Positions 15,316 through 24,263 of a stretch of 39,837 bases of DNA are shown here, in pieces; positions within the stretch are counted from its first letter, which is position 1; each line of letters starts with the position of its first letter. Origin of the DNA: Limisphaerales bacterium (lineage in GTDB: Bacteria > Verrucomicrobiota > Verrucomicrobiia > Limisphaerales > AAA164-E04). Where the stretch lies: contig JAMASS010000009.1 of assembly GCA_024761205.1 (NCBI GenBank), positions 92,905 to 132,741 on the forward strand, given 5' to 3'. The translations under genes and the position numbers were made by a program. Under the pieces are notes generated by a model. That model was not told the DNA's origin. It did not search any database and saw nothing but the letters and a program-made list of their open reading frames with translations.

Positions 15316-16635
15316 ATGAACGATAACAATCCATTCCAGAAAGAATCCGCCACCAGCCGGCGGAAATTTATCAAATCTTCATCCACTGCAGTGGTCGGCG
15401 GCGTGCTGGCCCCTTCTGTTGTTGGGCTGCGGCAGTCGTTGTCCGGACAGGATTCCGAAACGGTCCGCGTCGGGTTGATCGGCTGCGGGGGGCGAGGTTC
15501 CGGAGCCGCTAACCAAGCCTTGCGTGCCGATTCGAATGTGCGATTGACAGCGATGGGCGATGTCTTTCCTCATCGACTCCTGGGCAGCTTGGACGCCCTG
15601 AAGCGAGCTGTCGGTGAGAAGGCCGACGTGGATCCTACCATGCAGTTTATCGGCCTGAATGCCTACGAAAAGGTGATCAATAGCGGGGTGGATGTCGTGA
15701 TCCTCACCACGCCGCCTTCATTTCGACCGCAGCACATCAAGGCGGCCATCGATGCTGGTAAGCATGTGTTCTGTGAAAAGCCCATGGCCACTGATTCCCC
15801 GGGGCTCCGTTCGGTGATGGCGTCCGTTGCCAAGGCGAAGCGAAAGAAGCTTGCCATCGTGGCAGGGTTCTGTTGGCGGTATGATTATCCGCGGCGTGCT
15901 CTGTATCAGCGCATTCATGATGGGGAGATCGGCGATATTCGTTCAATCTACGCAACCTATTACACAGGACTGGTGAACCCCATCGCTCCCGAAACTGAGC
16001 GCCTGCCTGATATGACCGACCTGGCTTGGCAGCTCAAGTATTGGCAGAACTTCGTCTGGCTGAGCGGTGACAGCATTTGTGAGCAGGCGATCCACAGCGT
16101 GGACAAGATTGCCTGGGCGATGAAGGAGGAAATGCCGGTGAAGGCAGTAGCCAACGGAGGGCGCCAGATACCGGCGCATGGGGGCAATATCTACGATCAT
16201 TTCTCGGTGGTCTATGAGTACAAGAGCGGGCTTCGAACCCATCTTGGTAGTCGACAGATCGCTGGCTGCTACAACGAAAACAGTGATTATATCTACGGCT
16301 CCAAAGGGACAGGCTTAATCAACGGCTGGAGTGATGTTCGGATTCAGGGCGACAAGAACTGGAAATATCAGGGGCCAAAAAAGGACATGTACCAGGTCGA
16401 GCACGACGAGCTGTTTGCCTCCATTCGGAAGGGCGAACCGATCAATGATGGCGATCGCATGGTGACTAGCTGCATGATGGGTCTTATGGGCCGCATGGCA
16501 GCATACACTGGCAAGGAAGTCACTTGGGAAGACGCCATGAATTCGCAAGAGAAACTCGTGCCAGATAATCTCGAGTGGGACATGGAGCTGCCCGTTCGCC
16601 CGGTGGCGCGTCCTGGCCAGACCGCTCTGATCTGA
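15316..16635 (+). CDS. Gfo/Idh/MocA-family oxidoreductase, Tat-exported
   Basis: A 439-residue NAD(P)-dependent oxidoreductase-fold protein, typical of sugar dehydrogenation, deoxygenation or glycosidase-like chemistry. A twin-arginine signal (SRRKFIK, 14-20, then a hydrophobic stretch) predicts folded export. The Rossmann start is GLIGCGGRG (53-61) and the catalytic-lysine motif is CEKP (152-155). The C-terminal substrate domain runs from about residue 170, with HSVDKIAW, and ends with a proline-rich tail. It is followed by a palindromic hairpin and a sulfatase pseudogene on the same strand, a pairing common in PVC polysaccharide regions. Substrate is not predictable. Confidence 0.9.
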   Translation: MNDNNPFQKESATSRRKFIKSSSTAVVGGVLAPSVVGLRQSLSGQDSETVRVGLIGCGGRGSGAANQALRADSNVRLTAMGDVFPHRLLGSLDALKRAVGEKADVDPTMQFIGLNAYEKVINSGVDVVILTTPPSFRPQHIKAAIDAGKHVFCEKPMATDSPGLRSVMASVAKAKRKKLAIVAGFCWRYDYPRRALYQRIHDGEIGDIRSIYATYYTGLVNPIAPETERLPDMTDLAWQLKYWQNFVWLSGDSICEQAIHSVDKIAWAMKEEMPVKAVANGGRQIPAHGGNIYDHFSVVYEYKSGLRTHLGSRQIAGCYNENSDYIYGSKGTGLINGWSDVRIQGDKNWKYQGPKKDMYQVEHDELFASIRKGEPINDGDRMVTSCMMGLMGRMAAYTGKEVTWEDAMNSQEKLVPDNLEWDMELPVRPVARPGQTALI

Positions 16636-16640
16636 TGGTG

Positions 16641-16680
16641 GACAAAGGAGCGCGGACAGGAGCGTCCGCGCTCCTTTGTC
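16641..16680. repeat. Perfect 17-bp palindrome with 6-nt loop
   Basis: A perfect inverted repeat beginning GACAAAGGAGCGCGGAC with loop AGGAGC. It lies 6 bp after the oxidoreductase stop and before the sulfatase remnant. It is strong enough to act as a transcript-end hairpin but has no T run. It shares its core with the palindrome at 13177-13203, suggesting a small dispersed REP-like family. Confidence 0.8.
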
Positions 16681-16711
16681 AGATGAACCTCCATCGCCTA
16701 GAAAGTTTGCT

Positions 16712-18352
16712 ATGAAACAGCTTCGATACCTTTTTCTAAGTGCAGCCTTGTGGATGGGATACTCTGCCATCCAATATAGTTATGCCGCTCCTACTCGTCC
16801 CAACATCGTCATCGTTATGGTTGGCGATATGGGCTTCTCCGACATCGGTTGTTAGGGGGGTGAGATCGAGACGCCGAATCTGGATCAGCTTGCTGCGGAA
16901 GGGCTTCGCTTTAAGCAGTTTTACAACAACGGACGGTGTTGTCCGACGCGGGCGAGTCTGATGACCGGCCTGCACCCCCATCAGGCGGGCATTGGCCATA
17001 TGACCGAGACGCCGGAGCACCCCAGTCCTCTGGAGAACGACCCCTATCAAGGCTATCTCAATGAGAAGTGCGTGACCCTGGCTCAGGTGCTAAAACGTGC
17101 GGGTTATCATACGCTCATGAGTGGGAAGTGGCATTTGTCCTATCACCGCAAGGGAGGTTGGCTCTTGCAGTGCGGATTCGATCGTTATTTCGGCATTATC
17201 TCCGGTGCCAGCGACTACGTGAAGCCAACAGGACGGCGCGGACTCACCTACATGAATGATCCCATCAAACCGCCAGAAGGATTTTATGTGACGGATGCCT
17301 TTACCGATTATGCCTGTTAATTTGTGGAGGAGGCGTTGGCAACCGAAGCAAAACCGTTCTTTCTCTCTTTGGCCTACAGCGCGCCGCACTGGCCGCTGCA
17401 GGCGAAAACCAAGGATCTGGAGAAATACGAGGGGAAGTATTCGGTCGGTTGGGAAGAAATCTCGCGGCGCCGTTTGGCGCGACAGCACGCCATGGGATTG
17501 ATTGATCCCTCTTGGACACCGGCGCCGCACGAAGGACCGGAGTGGGCGTCGTTGAGTGCTGAGCAGCAGCGGATCTTGGATTTGAGGATGGCAGCCTATG
17601 CGGGGTGTGTAGATGCGGTCGATCAAAACATCGGGAAACTCGTGGCCAAGCTCAAGGAACTGGGGCAGTTTGAGAATACCGTGTTCTTCTTTCTGACGGA
17701 CAACGGCGCATGTGCGGAGGGCGGCATTCTCGGCTCTGGCAATGAGGAAAGCATTCGGAATCCGCTCAGCACGAAAGGTGCGACTGGCCCTCGGTGCGGA
17801 CGAGCGTGGGCCAATGCCTCCAACACACCGTTTCGGTTGTACAAGCATTTTGTTCACGAAGGTGGGATGGCCACCCCTCTCATTGTTCATTGGCCCAAAG
17901 GGATCGCTGCGGAGCGTGGAGGATCGTGGGTGGAGTTGATGGGCTATCTGCCCGATTTCATGCCGACCTGTTTGGAGCTGTCCAGAGGCGAATATCCGAC
18001 TCACCTTGAAGGATCGGAAATCACACCGCATTCCGGTGAGTCGTTGGTGCCGTTATTGACGAAAGGCGATTCCCCCATCCACCAGATCTCAGTCTTCTGG
18101 GAACACGAAGGGAATCGTGCCTTACGGGAAGGCGACTGGAAATTAGTTTGGAGTCGTGAGGGTTCCTGGGAGCTCTACAACTTGGCGACTGATCGAATCG
18201 AGATGAACGATTTGGCCGCTGAGCGCCCCCGACTGGCTGCTGGTATGCAACGGCGGTGGGAAGGATGATGGGCGTGGCGGACGAGCGTTCAGTTCCAAAC
18301 TTCGTTCAACTACTACCGAATGATCAATACCTATGTGAAAAGTCAGAAGTAA
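16712..18352 (+). pseudogene. Arylsulfatase gene with three in-frame stop codons
   Basis: One continuous frame of 546 codons encodes a type I sulfatase but is cut by TAG 16853, TAA 17318 and TGA 18266. There is no frameshift. Before the first stop are a signal peptide and RPNIVIVMVGDMGFSDIGC. After it come ETPNLDQLAAEGLRF, the formylglycine site CCPTRAS (C76 to S82), LMSGKWHL, FFLSLAYSAPHWPLQA, FFLTDNGACAEGG, and a C-terminal WAWRT segment beyond the third stop. By family consensus the first stop replaces Tyr of CYGG and the second a residue of DYA-x-FVEEA; the third could be a 3-bp duplication (ATGATG). The metal-binding DD is GD (G38). It is probably a pseudogene of recent origin that once paired with the oxidoreductase upstream. 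Confidence 0.85.
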
Positions 18353-18451
18353 GAAAACTTATTTCCCGCTTCCTGTCCGTGAATCCATTCGGCTGTCTAC
18401 CTGGTTTTTCTTTTGACTTGTTAGCCGAAAACCCTGAAATTTGCCGCACTT

Positions 18452-19822
18452 ATGAGCATGCAATCGACTGAAGAACGCGGTTACTGGGGGTCTCGACTGG
18501 GATTTATTTTGGCTGCCTCAGGTTCTGCCGTCGGGTTAGGAAATATTTGGCGATTTCCCTACATGACGGGAGAGAACGGCGGCGCGGCGTTTGTATTCGT
18601 TTACCTGATGTGCGTGATTTTGATCGGCCTGCCGCTTCTGATTAATGAATTGGCATTGGGTAGGGCTAGCGGAAAGAATCCAGTTGGGGCATTTCGCGCG
18701 ACTATGCCTGGTACTCCGTTTGTCCTTACCGGCTTTCTGTGTGTCATACTGTGTTTTGTGGTGCTGAGTTACTACAGTGTCGTCGCTGGATGGACTTTGG
18801 GCTACGCAGTTTCCTCTGCCATGGGGAAGTCTCTCGTCTTCGAGGATTTTGTCAGAAATCCTCTCTACATGATTCTGCTGCTCGGGGTTTTTTTGGTTTT
18901 CACCATTTTGATTGTGCAGGCTGGGGTCCAGAAAGGGATAGAGCGGTGGTCTAAGATATTGATGCCGCTTCTCTTAGTCCTTGTGATAGTGATCATCGCC
19001 CGCAGTATCACTTTGTCCGGCGCGATGGAAGGTGTGGTCTACTACCTCAAACCGGATTTCAGTATAATCTCAGGGGATAAGGCAGGGGATATGGTTTTGG
19101 CTGCTTTAGGACAGGCGTTTTTCTCTTTGAGTGTTGGTTGGGGGTTAATGATCACGTACGGTTCCTACATGCCCAAGGGGCAGAATATGGTAACGGGTGG
19201 TGTCTGGGTGGCATTTACTGATTCGTTGGTCGCCATTCTTGGCGGATTCATGATTTTTCCTGCTGTGTTTGCTTTTGGGATGGAACCCGACTCTGGGTCT
19301 AAGTTGGTTTTTGAAACGCTTCCTGCCGTATTCGCCCAAATGCCTGCTGTTGGTGGACTGGTTGCCACGATTTTCTTTTTCCTGCTGTCGCTGGCGGCCT
19401 TAACATCGTCGATTTCAATGTTGGAGGTTCCAATATCCTATATTCTTGATGAAAAGAAGGCGAGCCGGAAGGCTGCTTCATGGATTGTAGGAGTATTCGC
19501 CTTTTTGGTGGGTATCCCATGCGCGCTTTCTCATGGCAGCGTTGGTTTCCTGACGGAATTGGAATTATTTGGGAAGACTGGGTTTATGGATATCATTGAT
19601 TTTGTCTTCGGGCAAATCCTGGTGGTGGTGATCTCACTATTGTGTAGTATCTATGTGGGATGGATTTGGAAAACCAAGAACGCCGTGCAGGAAATCGCTG
19701 TGGGATCGCCCGGCTTTGCTAAGGGCGGTGGATTCAGTCTGTCTGTGGTGTGGTCGTTCTTCGTGAAGTTTGTTTGTCCCGTAGTAATCGGTTACGTGCT
19801 TTACACTAAGCTTTGGTCCTAG
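18452..19822 (+). CDS. Sodium-dependent transporter, NSS (SNF) family
   Basis: A 456-residue integral membrane symporter of the neurotransmitter:sodium symporter family (LeuT fold). In bacteria these take up amino acids or amines with Na+. The diagnostic unwound TM1 with sodium-site residues is at 24-37 (GSAVGLGNIWRFPY). Others are GLPLLINELALGR (59-71), the TM3 element SYYSVVAGWTLGY and a TM6-like AFFSLSVGWGLMITYGSY. About 11-12 hydrophobic helices are visible. ATG 18452 is used; a second in-frame ATG two codons later is possible. It is a monocistronic unit ending in a hairpin, and substrate is not predictable. Confidence 0.92.
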   Translation: MSMQSTEERGYWGSRLGFILAASGSAVGLGNIWRFPYMTGENGGAAFVFVYLMCVILIGLPLLINELALGRASGKNPVGAFRATMPGTPFVLTGFLCVILCFVVLSYYSVVAGWTLGYAVSSAMGKSLVFEDFVRNPLYMILLLGVFLVFTILIVQAGVQKGIERWSKILMPLLLVLVIVIIARSITLSGAMEGVVYYLKPDFSIISGDKAGDMVLAALGQAFFSLSVGWGLMITYGSYMPKGQNMVTGGVWVAFTDSLVAILGGFMIFPAVFAFGMEPDSGSKLVFETLPAVFAQMPAVGGLVATIFFFLLSLAALTSSISMLEVPISYILDEKKASRKAASWIVGVFAFLVGIPCALSHGSVGFLTELELFGKTGFMDIIDFVFGQILVVVISLLCSIYVGWIWKTKNAVQEIAVGSPGFAKGGGFSLSVVWSFFVKFVCPVVIGYVLYTKLWS

Positions 19823-19833
19823 GGCCAAAGCTT
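19808..19833. terminator. Hairpin at the transporter stop codon
   Basis: AAGCTTTGG-8-CCAAAGCTT forms a perfect 9-bp stem that contains the TAG stop of the transporter in its loop. It lies between two convergent genes and could serve both strands. No clear T run follows, so it is a candidate only. Confidence 0.5.
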
Positions 19834-19855
19834 ACACGGTCGCCGATCTGCGGGC

Positions 19856-20668
19856 CTAGGCGAAGCTCTTCCTGAGATACTCGAGGCTCTTCTTCGCGAT
19901 GACTTCCGGGCCCTCGTTAAAGTTGAACACCTCAACCGACACATAGCCTTCATACCCGACTTCCTTTAGCGCCTGCGCAATGGGTTGAAAATCAACCTCG
20001 CCGAAACCTGGTCCCTTGAGGTTTTCGTCGTTCGCATGGAAGTAGGCGAATTCTCCGGCAGACTCCTTAATAATCTCAGGAATGGGTTTACTCATGGAGC
20101 ACATCGCTTTGACGTCGAGAATAATTTTGAAGTTTGGGGAGTCGAACTCTTTGGTAAACCGGATGGCTTCTTCCGCCGTGTTAATGAAGTCCGTCTCAGC
20201 AGGAGCAAGGGGTTCGAAACAGATAATCACGTCTCGCTCGGCGGCACGAGCGATGGAAGGGTGAAAAACCTGCTTGGCCCATGCCCAGGCTTGATCAAAT
20301 GTGATTCCGGGGAGGAGGTTGCGTTGCTTCGGTGATCCAACGACGATTGCTTTGCCACCCAGATCGCCGCAGAAGTCGACCAGATCACAGAAATACTGAG
20401 CGGTCTTTTCCCGAATGGTGGCATCCGTGTGGGTCATGTACATCCCCTCAGCCTGAACGAGGACCCAATGGACGGCGGAAATCTCGATGCTCACGTCTTG
20501 GGCCGTTTGGCGAATCTTATGGCGTGTTGCAGTGGGGATGTCGGTCACATAATTGGCCAAGGTGAACGGTGCGATCTCAATTGCGTCATATCCTGTGTCT
20601 TTGGCAAATCGGATTGCCCTTTCAATCTCCCAATCTTTGAATATCTCGTTACAAATCCCAAATTTCAT
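19856..20668 (-). CDS. Sugar phosphate isomerase/epimerase, hydroxypyruvate-isomerase-like
   Basis: A 270-residue TIM-barrel protein of the AP-endonuclease-2/xylose-isomerase-like group (PF01261), close in layout to D-tagatose or D-psicose 3-epimerases. Metal-ligand positions seen are E152 (CFEPLAP), D185 (ILDVKAM), H211 (FHANDENL) and E246 (SVEVFNF). ATG 20668 is preferred because MKFGICNE is the family start; the frame extends 22 codons upstream without family character. It is the second gene of this superfamily in the window and follows the minus-strand oxidoreductase after a terminator-like hairpin. Confidence 0.88.
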   Translation of the reverse strand: MKFGICNEIFKDWEIERAIRFAKDTGYDAIEIAPFTLANYVTDIPTATRHKIRQTAQDVSIEISAVHWVLVQAEGMYMTHTDATIREKTAQYFCDLVDFCGDLGGKAIVVGSPKQRNLLPGITFDQAWAWAKQVFHPSIARAAERDVIICFEPLAPAETDFINTAEEAIRFTKEFDSPNFKIILDVKAMCSMSKPIPEIIKESAGEFAYFHANDENLKGPGFGEVDFQPIAQALKEVGYEGYVSVEVFNFNEGPEVIAKKSLEYLRKSFA

Positions 20669-20920
20669 GGAGGAGATTGAGCCACAAAAACGAGTTATCG
20701 CCAAAAGAAAACTACCGTTTTGGGACGCATACAACCGAGGCGAGACGAAAGACTAGAAGGGGCATCAGTCAGTCTTTTTCCCTTGGGGCGCAGTGGTTCG
20801 CGTTGGAGCAAGGCGGACAACAGTCTGCCGCAGTTCAGGTGACCTTCTCAGGGTTGAGCATTGCGCGCGTGCGCTCAACGTGACTCTCTCGCAGCGGTTC
20901 AGTTGTCTGTAAACCAAAAC

Positions 20921-20950
20921 AGCGGGCAAACCCCTCTGGATTTGTCCGCT
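20921..20950 (-). terminator. Candidate terminator after the minus-strand oxidoreductase
   Basis: On the minus strand AGCGGACAAA-10-TTTGCCCGCT forms a 10-bp stem with one wobble pair, followed by a T/G-rich run. It is 23 bp after the stop of the oxidoreductase, in the right direction. Confidence 0.6.
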
Positions 20951-20972
20951 CTGAGAAGTCGTCCGTGCAGCC

Positions 20973-22331
20973 CTAGAGTTCCCAACCGTCGCGATAGGTT
21001 TTGTGAATGTACTGGTTGGCTGCATCGGAGTTGGTAAAGCGCAGATTTGGGCCATCCCAGAGGAGCTTTTTGTCGGAACGCATGGCGATGTTGCCCAACA
21101 GAATTGTTTCGGTGAGCAGCCCCGCATAGTTAAAGTTCGACATGGCCGGGCGTCCACCCTTGATGGCTTCAACCCACTCTTCCTTCATCCCCTTGTCCCC
21201 GCGGCCATTGCGAAGGAGGCTGGGCTCGGGTTTCTCGTATCCCTTGAAACTGTCTTCGGGAAGCAGAATGTATTTTGACCCGTAGTCATTCGGCGAATAA
21301 AGAATACCTTTGTCCCCGACGAGCAACGAACCGCTCCCTGACGGAGTGTGGCCGTGGAAGAGATCCTTCGGCGGGAGACGCTTCTTTCCGTTGGGCAACT
21401 TGCCTTCATACCAACAAAAATTTACCGGCGGCAGATAGCCACGAGCCGGGAATTGGAATTTTACTGTTGCCCATGCTGGGTAGGTTTCAGGGTTCAACGG
21501 GCCGTTTTCGGCATAGACCGAGCTAGGATAGCCGAGTTTGAGTGCCATAAACGCCATATTGGCCGTGTGGCAAGCCATGTCGCCTAAGGCGCCGGTACCG
21601 AAGTCCCACCAGCCCCGCCACTTGAAGGGGTGATAAGCGTTATGATAGGGCCGCTTGGGGGCAGGGCCGAGAAAGAGATCCCAATGCACGTGAGCGGGAA
21701 CGGGTGGGGTTTCCGTTGGACGAGCAATGATCCCCGGTGCCTGAGGCCAAACCGGCCGGTTAGTCCAAACATGGACTTGCCTCACGGGGCCGATCGCGCC
21801 CGATCGAATGACCTCCACGGCCTCGCGGAACCCGTTGTCTGCTGTGCCTTGATTGCCCATTTGAGTGGCAACCTTGCAACCTTGCGCAGTTTCGCGCATC
21901 AGCCGTGCTTCATAGACAGTATGCGTCAGGGGTTTTTGGCAGTAGACATGTTTGCCGAGGCGCATCGCCATCATTGCTGCTGGTGCGTGGGTGTGGTCCG
22001 GCGTGCTGATCGTGACTGCATCAATGGATTTGTCCATCTTCTCCAGCATGATTCGGAAATCGTTGTAAAGCGCCGCTCGGGGGCTGCTTTCAGCCCGTTG
22101 ACGGAGGGTCTTGTCATCGGCATCGCAGAGTGCGACCATATCGCCGAGTTCGCCCGCCTGACGTGAATCACTGCCGCCTTTCCCACCGACGCCGATGGAG
22201 GCCATGTTCAGCCGCTCATTGGCGCCCCAAACTCGACTAGGGAGGAATGTAAAGGCAAAGGCTGACGCCGTGCCGATGAAGTCCCTACGGGAATAGTAAG
22301 TTCTGCTTGTTCTACGCATGGTATGCAACAT
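20973..22331 (-). CDS. Gfo/Idh/MocA-family oxidoreductase, Tat-exported
   Basis: A 452-residue exported oxidoreductase-fold protein, a distant paralogue of the one at 15316. It has the twin-arginine motif SRRDFIG (14-20) with a hydrophobic stretch, the Rossmann start [10 protein letters not shown] (44-53), STPDHTHAP (109-117), a catalytic-lysine motif CQKP (131-134) and a conserved [18 protein letters not shown] segment. Several C-terminal elements match the large PVC subfamily with a second 'bacterial oxidoreductase C-terminal' domain. ATG 22331 places the Tat motif at the normal distance; the frame is open 19 codons further upstream. Substrate unknown. Confidence 0.9.
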   Translation of the reverse strand: MLHTMRRTSRTYYSRRDFIGTASAFAFTFLPSRVWGANERLNMASIGVGGKGGSDSRQAGELGDMVALCDADDKTLRQRAESSPRAALYNDFRIMLEKMDKSIDAVTISTPDHTHAPAAMMAMRLGKHVYCQKPLTHTVYEARLMRETAQGCKVATQMGNQGTADNGFREAVEVIRSGAIGPVRQVHVWTNRPVWPQAPGIIARPTETPPVPAHVHWDLFLGPAPKRPYHNAYHPFKWRGWWDFGTGALGDMACHTANMAFMALKLGYPSSVYAENGPLNPETYPAWATVKFQFPARGYLPPVNFCWYEGKLPNGKKRLPPKDLFHGHTPSGSGSLLVGDKGILYSPNDYGSKYILLPEDSFKGYEKPEPSLLRNGRGDKGMKEEWVEAIKGGRPAMSNFNYAGLLTETILLGNIAMRSDKKLLWDGPNLRFTNSDAANQYIHKTYRDGWEL

Positions 22332-22388
22332 CTTGGGTTTCGTTTCAGTGGTCTGGTTTGAGTATCGGCTGGCTTTGGGAGCCTGCAA

Positions 22389-22742
22389 GTAAAATGTCGG
22401 TTTGTATCCCCTTGATTCTCACACAAAGACACTAGGGTAGACAACGCATTCTCCCGAGGGGACGCAGAGTTTGGTAGCGAAAGGCCTAAATTGCGGAATG
22501 CTTCGAATAGTTGAAATTACGATGCACCGCATGGCTTAATGACTGCCTTCGCTAATGAAGATTCTACGATCTCAGATCCTTTGTCCCCGCTCCGCGTCTC
22601 TGCGTGAAAATTTTTGCTAACGCTACTCGGGAAGGAAATCGTTTCCATGTTTGAGCGGGATTGCTAACGTCGGGTTCTGCGTGAAGCAACGGCGCTGCCG
22701 TTCGAGAGTGTTGGTCTCGTTGCGGAAACTGAGAAAAGTTAG
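22389..22742. other. Gene-free stretch with degenerate repeat-like sequence
   Basis: No coding region is supported here. The stretch holds promoters for the two divergent flanking genes, in no recognisable consensus. It also has two partly complementary segments, one with TTCTCACACAAAGACAC and ACGCAGAG, the other with TCTCTGCGTGAAAATTTT. This resembles common intergenic repeat debris. Confidence 0.4.
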
Positions 22743-23465
22743 ATGTTGAGTGTTTTTAAGAGTTGGAGATCTCGGCGGGCCTTTACATTGATTGAGTTGC
22801 TGGTGGTGATCGCGATTATTGCCATCCTGGCAGGAATGTTGGTGCCCGTGTTGAGCAAGGCCAAAGGACAGGCACAACGAATTCGTTGTGTATCGAATTT
22901 TCGGCAGCTGGGATTGGCGATGGCCATGTACCGGGATAATCACGGAGGGAAATTTCCGGATCGTCGGGATTTGAAACTCGCGCTACCCGGTGGCTATCGG
23001 CCGTGGAATAGTTGGCCGAACTCAGATCCTCGCTCCGGATGGGCCGGAATGGTGTTCTCGAATTACACCACGGCACCGGGGCTTTGGCAGTGCCCTAGTG
23101 TGGCGCATTCACCCATCGGGAAGGCCGTGCAGGCCATGCAGCACATGGGTATTTCCACCAATGCTCCGAAGTCCAATTATTGGATGTGGCGATTCGATCG
23201 GGCGGATAAAGAGATTCCTCTGGATAATTTTTGGGGAAAGTCGGAGGATCAACTCGTGCAAAGTCTGCAGAAGGCGAATAACCGGTTCATCGGCGTCCCC
23301 GCTGGCACCTCAGATGTTGAGTTAATTGTGGATGCGTACTTTCCGAACACGATTGATTCGATACCGGATAAGATTCGCGGACGAGCCGTGCATCCCGGAG
23401 GACGAAATCGGTTGATGCTTGATGGTCACGTTCAGTCCTTGAAGGACAAAAGGACGCCACGGTAG
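22743..23465 (+). CDS. Type II secretion/prepilin-like protein
   Basis: A 240-residue pseudopilin-like protein of the large PVC family with a prepilin N-terminus and a variable C-terminal domain. The cleavage/methylation segment is RRAFTLIELLVV (11-22), cut before F14 with the invariant Glu at +5 (E18), followed by a hydrophobic helix to about residue 33. The next part (LSKAKGQAQRIRCVSNFRQLGLA) is typical of the Verrucomicrobiota form. The C-terminal domain carries AVHPGGRNRLMLDGHVQSL, the 'H-x9-G' type ending of DUF1559-like proteins. Role at the cell surface unknown. It is a lone gene flanked by long non-coding stretches. Confidence 0.88.
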   Translation: MLSVFKSWRSRRAFTLIELLVVIAIIAILAGMLVPVLSKAKGQAQRIRCVSNFRQLGLAMAMYRDNHGGKFPDRRDLKLALPGGYRPWNSWPNSDPRSGWAGMVFSNYTTAPGLWQCPSVAHSPIGKAVQAMQHMGISTNAPKSNYWMWRFDRADKEIPLDNFWGKSEDQLVQSLQKANNRFIGVPAGTSDVELIVDAYFPNTIDSIPDKIRGRAVHPGGRNRLMLDGHVQSLKDKRTPR

Positions 23466-24263
23466 CGGAAGTCTAAACGTGTTGTCTCCAGAAGTGCCAA
23501 CCGTCATTCACCAAGCACGATAAAGCTGATTTCGCCGATCGCATTGTTGGGAAATGCTTTCATTTCTCCAAGCCACGAGCCCTCATCGAACTTGCACATA
23601 ATTTCTCACTCTGCCGGACAGTTCGAAATGGTGTTCGACAGTCGGATGGTCGTCTTTATCGGCAGTCCAATCAACGCAGACTAGACAGATTGGCTGGCGG
23701 TCGGGCCGCTGATGTCGGGCCTGATCGGTAACTGAGGATGCAAAAAGCAAGCCGAGTTTCACAAGAAGGAGGAGCCGTCTTGAAGACCATTGTTTTCACT
23801 GAAGATCGTGTGTTTATTGTGTTTGTCTCTACGAATCAGCAAAGCGGGCTAGCGTCCGGAAGCGACAGCTTAGGAAACCCTCTCTGAACCGGTATCCGGC
23901 GTTCAGGGCTTAGGCGCAAAATTGCCGGCACGCTGGCGGCGCCTTAAAAGCCTGGCAGGGCAGTGCCCGGGTGCTTGCGAGCCCCGCGTCGCGCAATTCC
24001 TTCGTTGCCCGCCTCGTCAATGGCAAGCCCTTCGCCAAATGCTGCGCAACCCGCCCTGCAAGTCTCGCCGTTGTGCTCTGTGCATGTTCAGTGGTTTCTT
24101 AGTATCTCATTCTTCGATCATGGCAACCAAAAGTATCCAAAGTCCCAACAAAGCTGGATGCGTGAACCCTCTCCATTTAAGCTGTGGAAAACCCTGCGGC
24201 GTTGACTTTGATGGAAGAGCAATTTTCCGCACATGGGGAATTAAACAGGTAACCATGAGATTA
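23466..24263. other. Gene-poor 800-bp stretch
   Basis: No gene is supported. The frames open across 23920-24300 are rich in Cys, Arg and Pro in every frame, as expected of non-coding GC-rich DNA. The part around 23925-24070 is strikingly GC-rich and has the look of a repeat, but no second copy is in the window. A minus-strand segment near 23540-23600 reads LGEMKAFPNNAIGEISFIVL and may be a trace of a dead gene whose family I do not recognise. Confidence 0.35.

Noticed and set aside
16853-18268. Recoding of stops (selenocysteine, pyrrolysine) in the sulfatase
   Set aside because: All three stop types occur, none at a catalytic position, and no recoding structure is apparent; decay is simpler.
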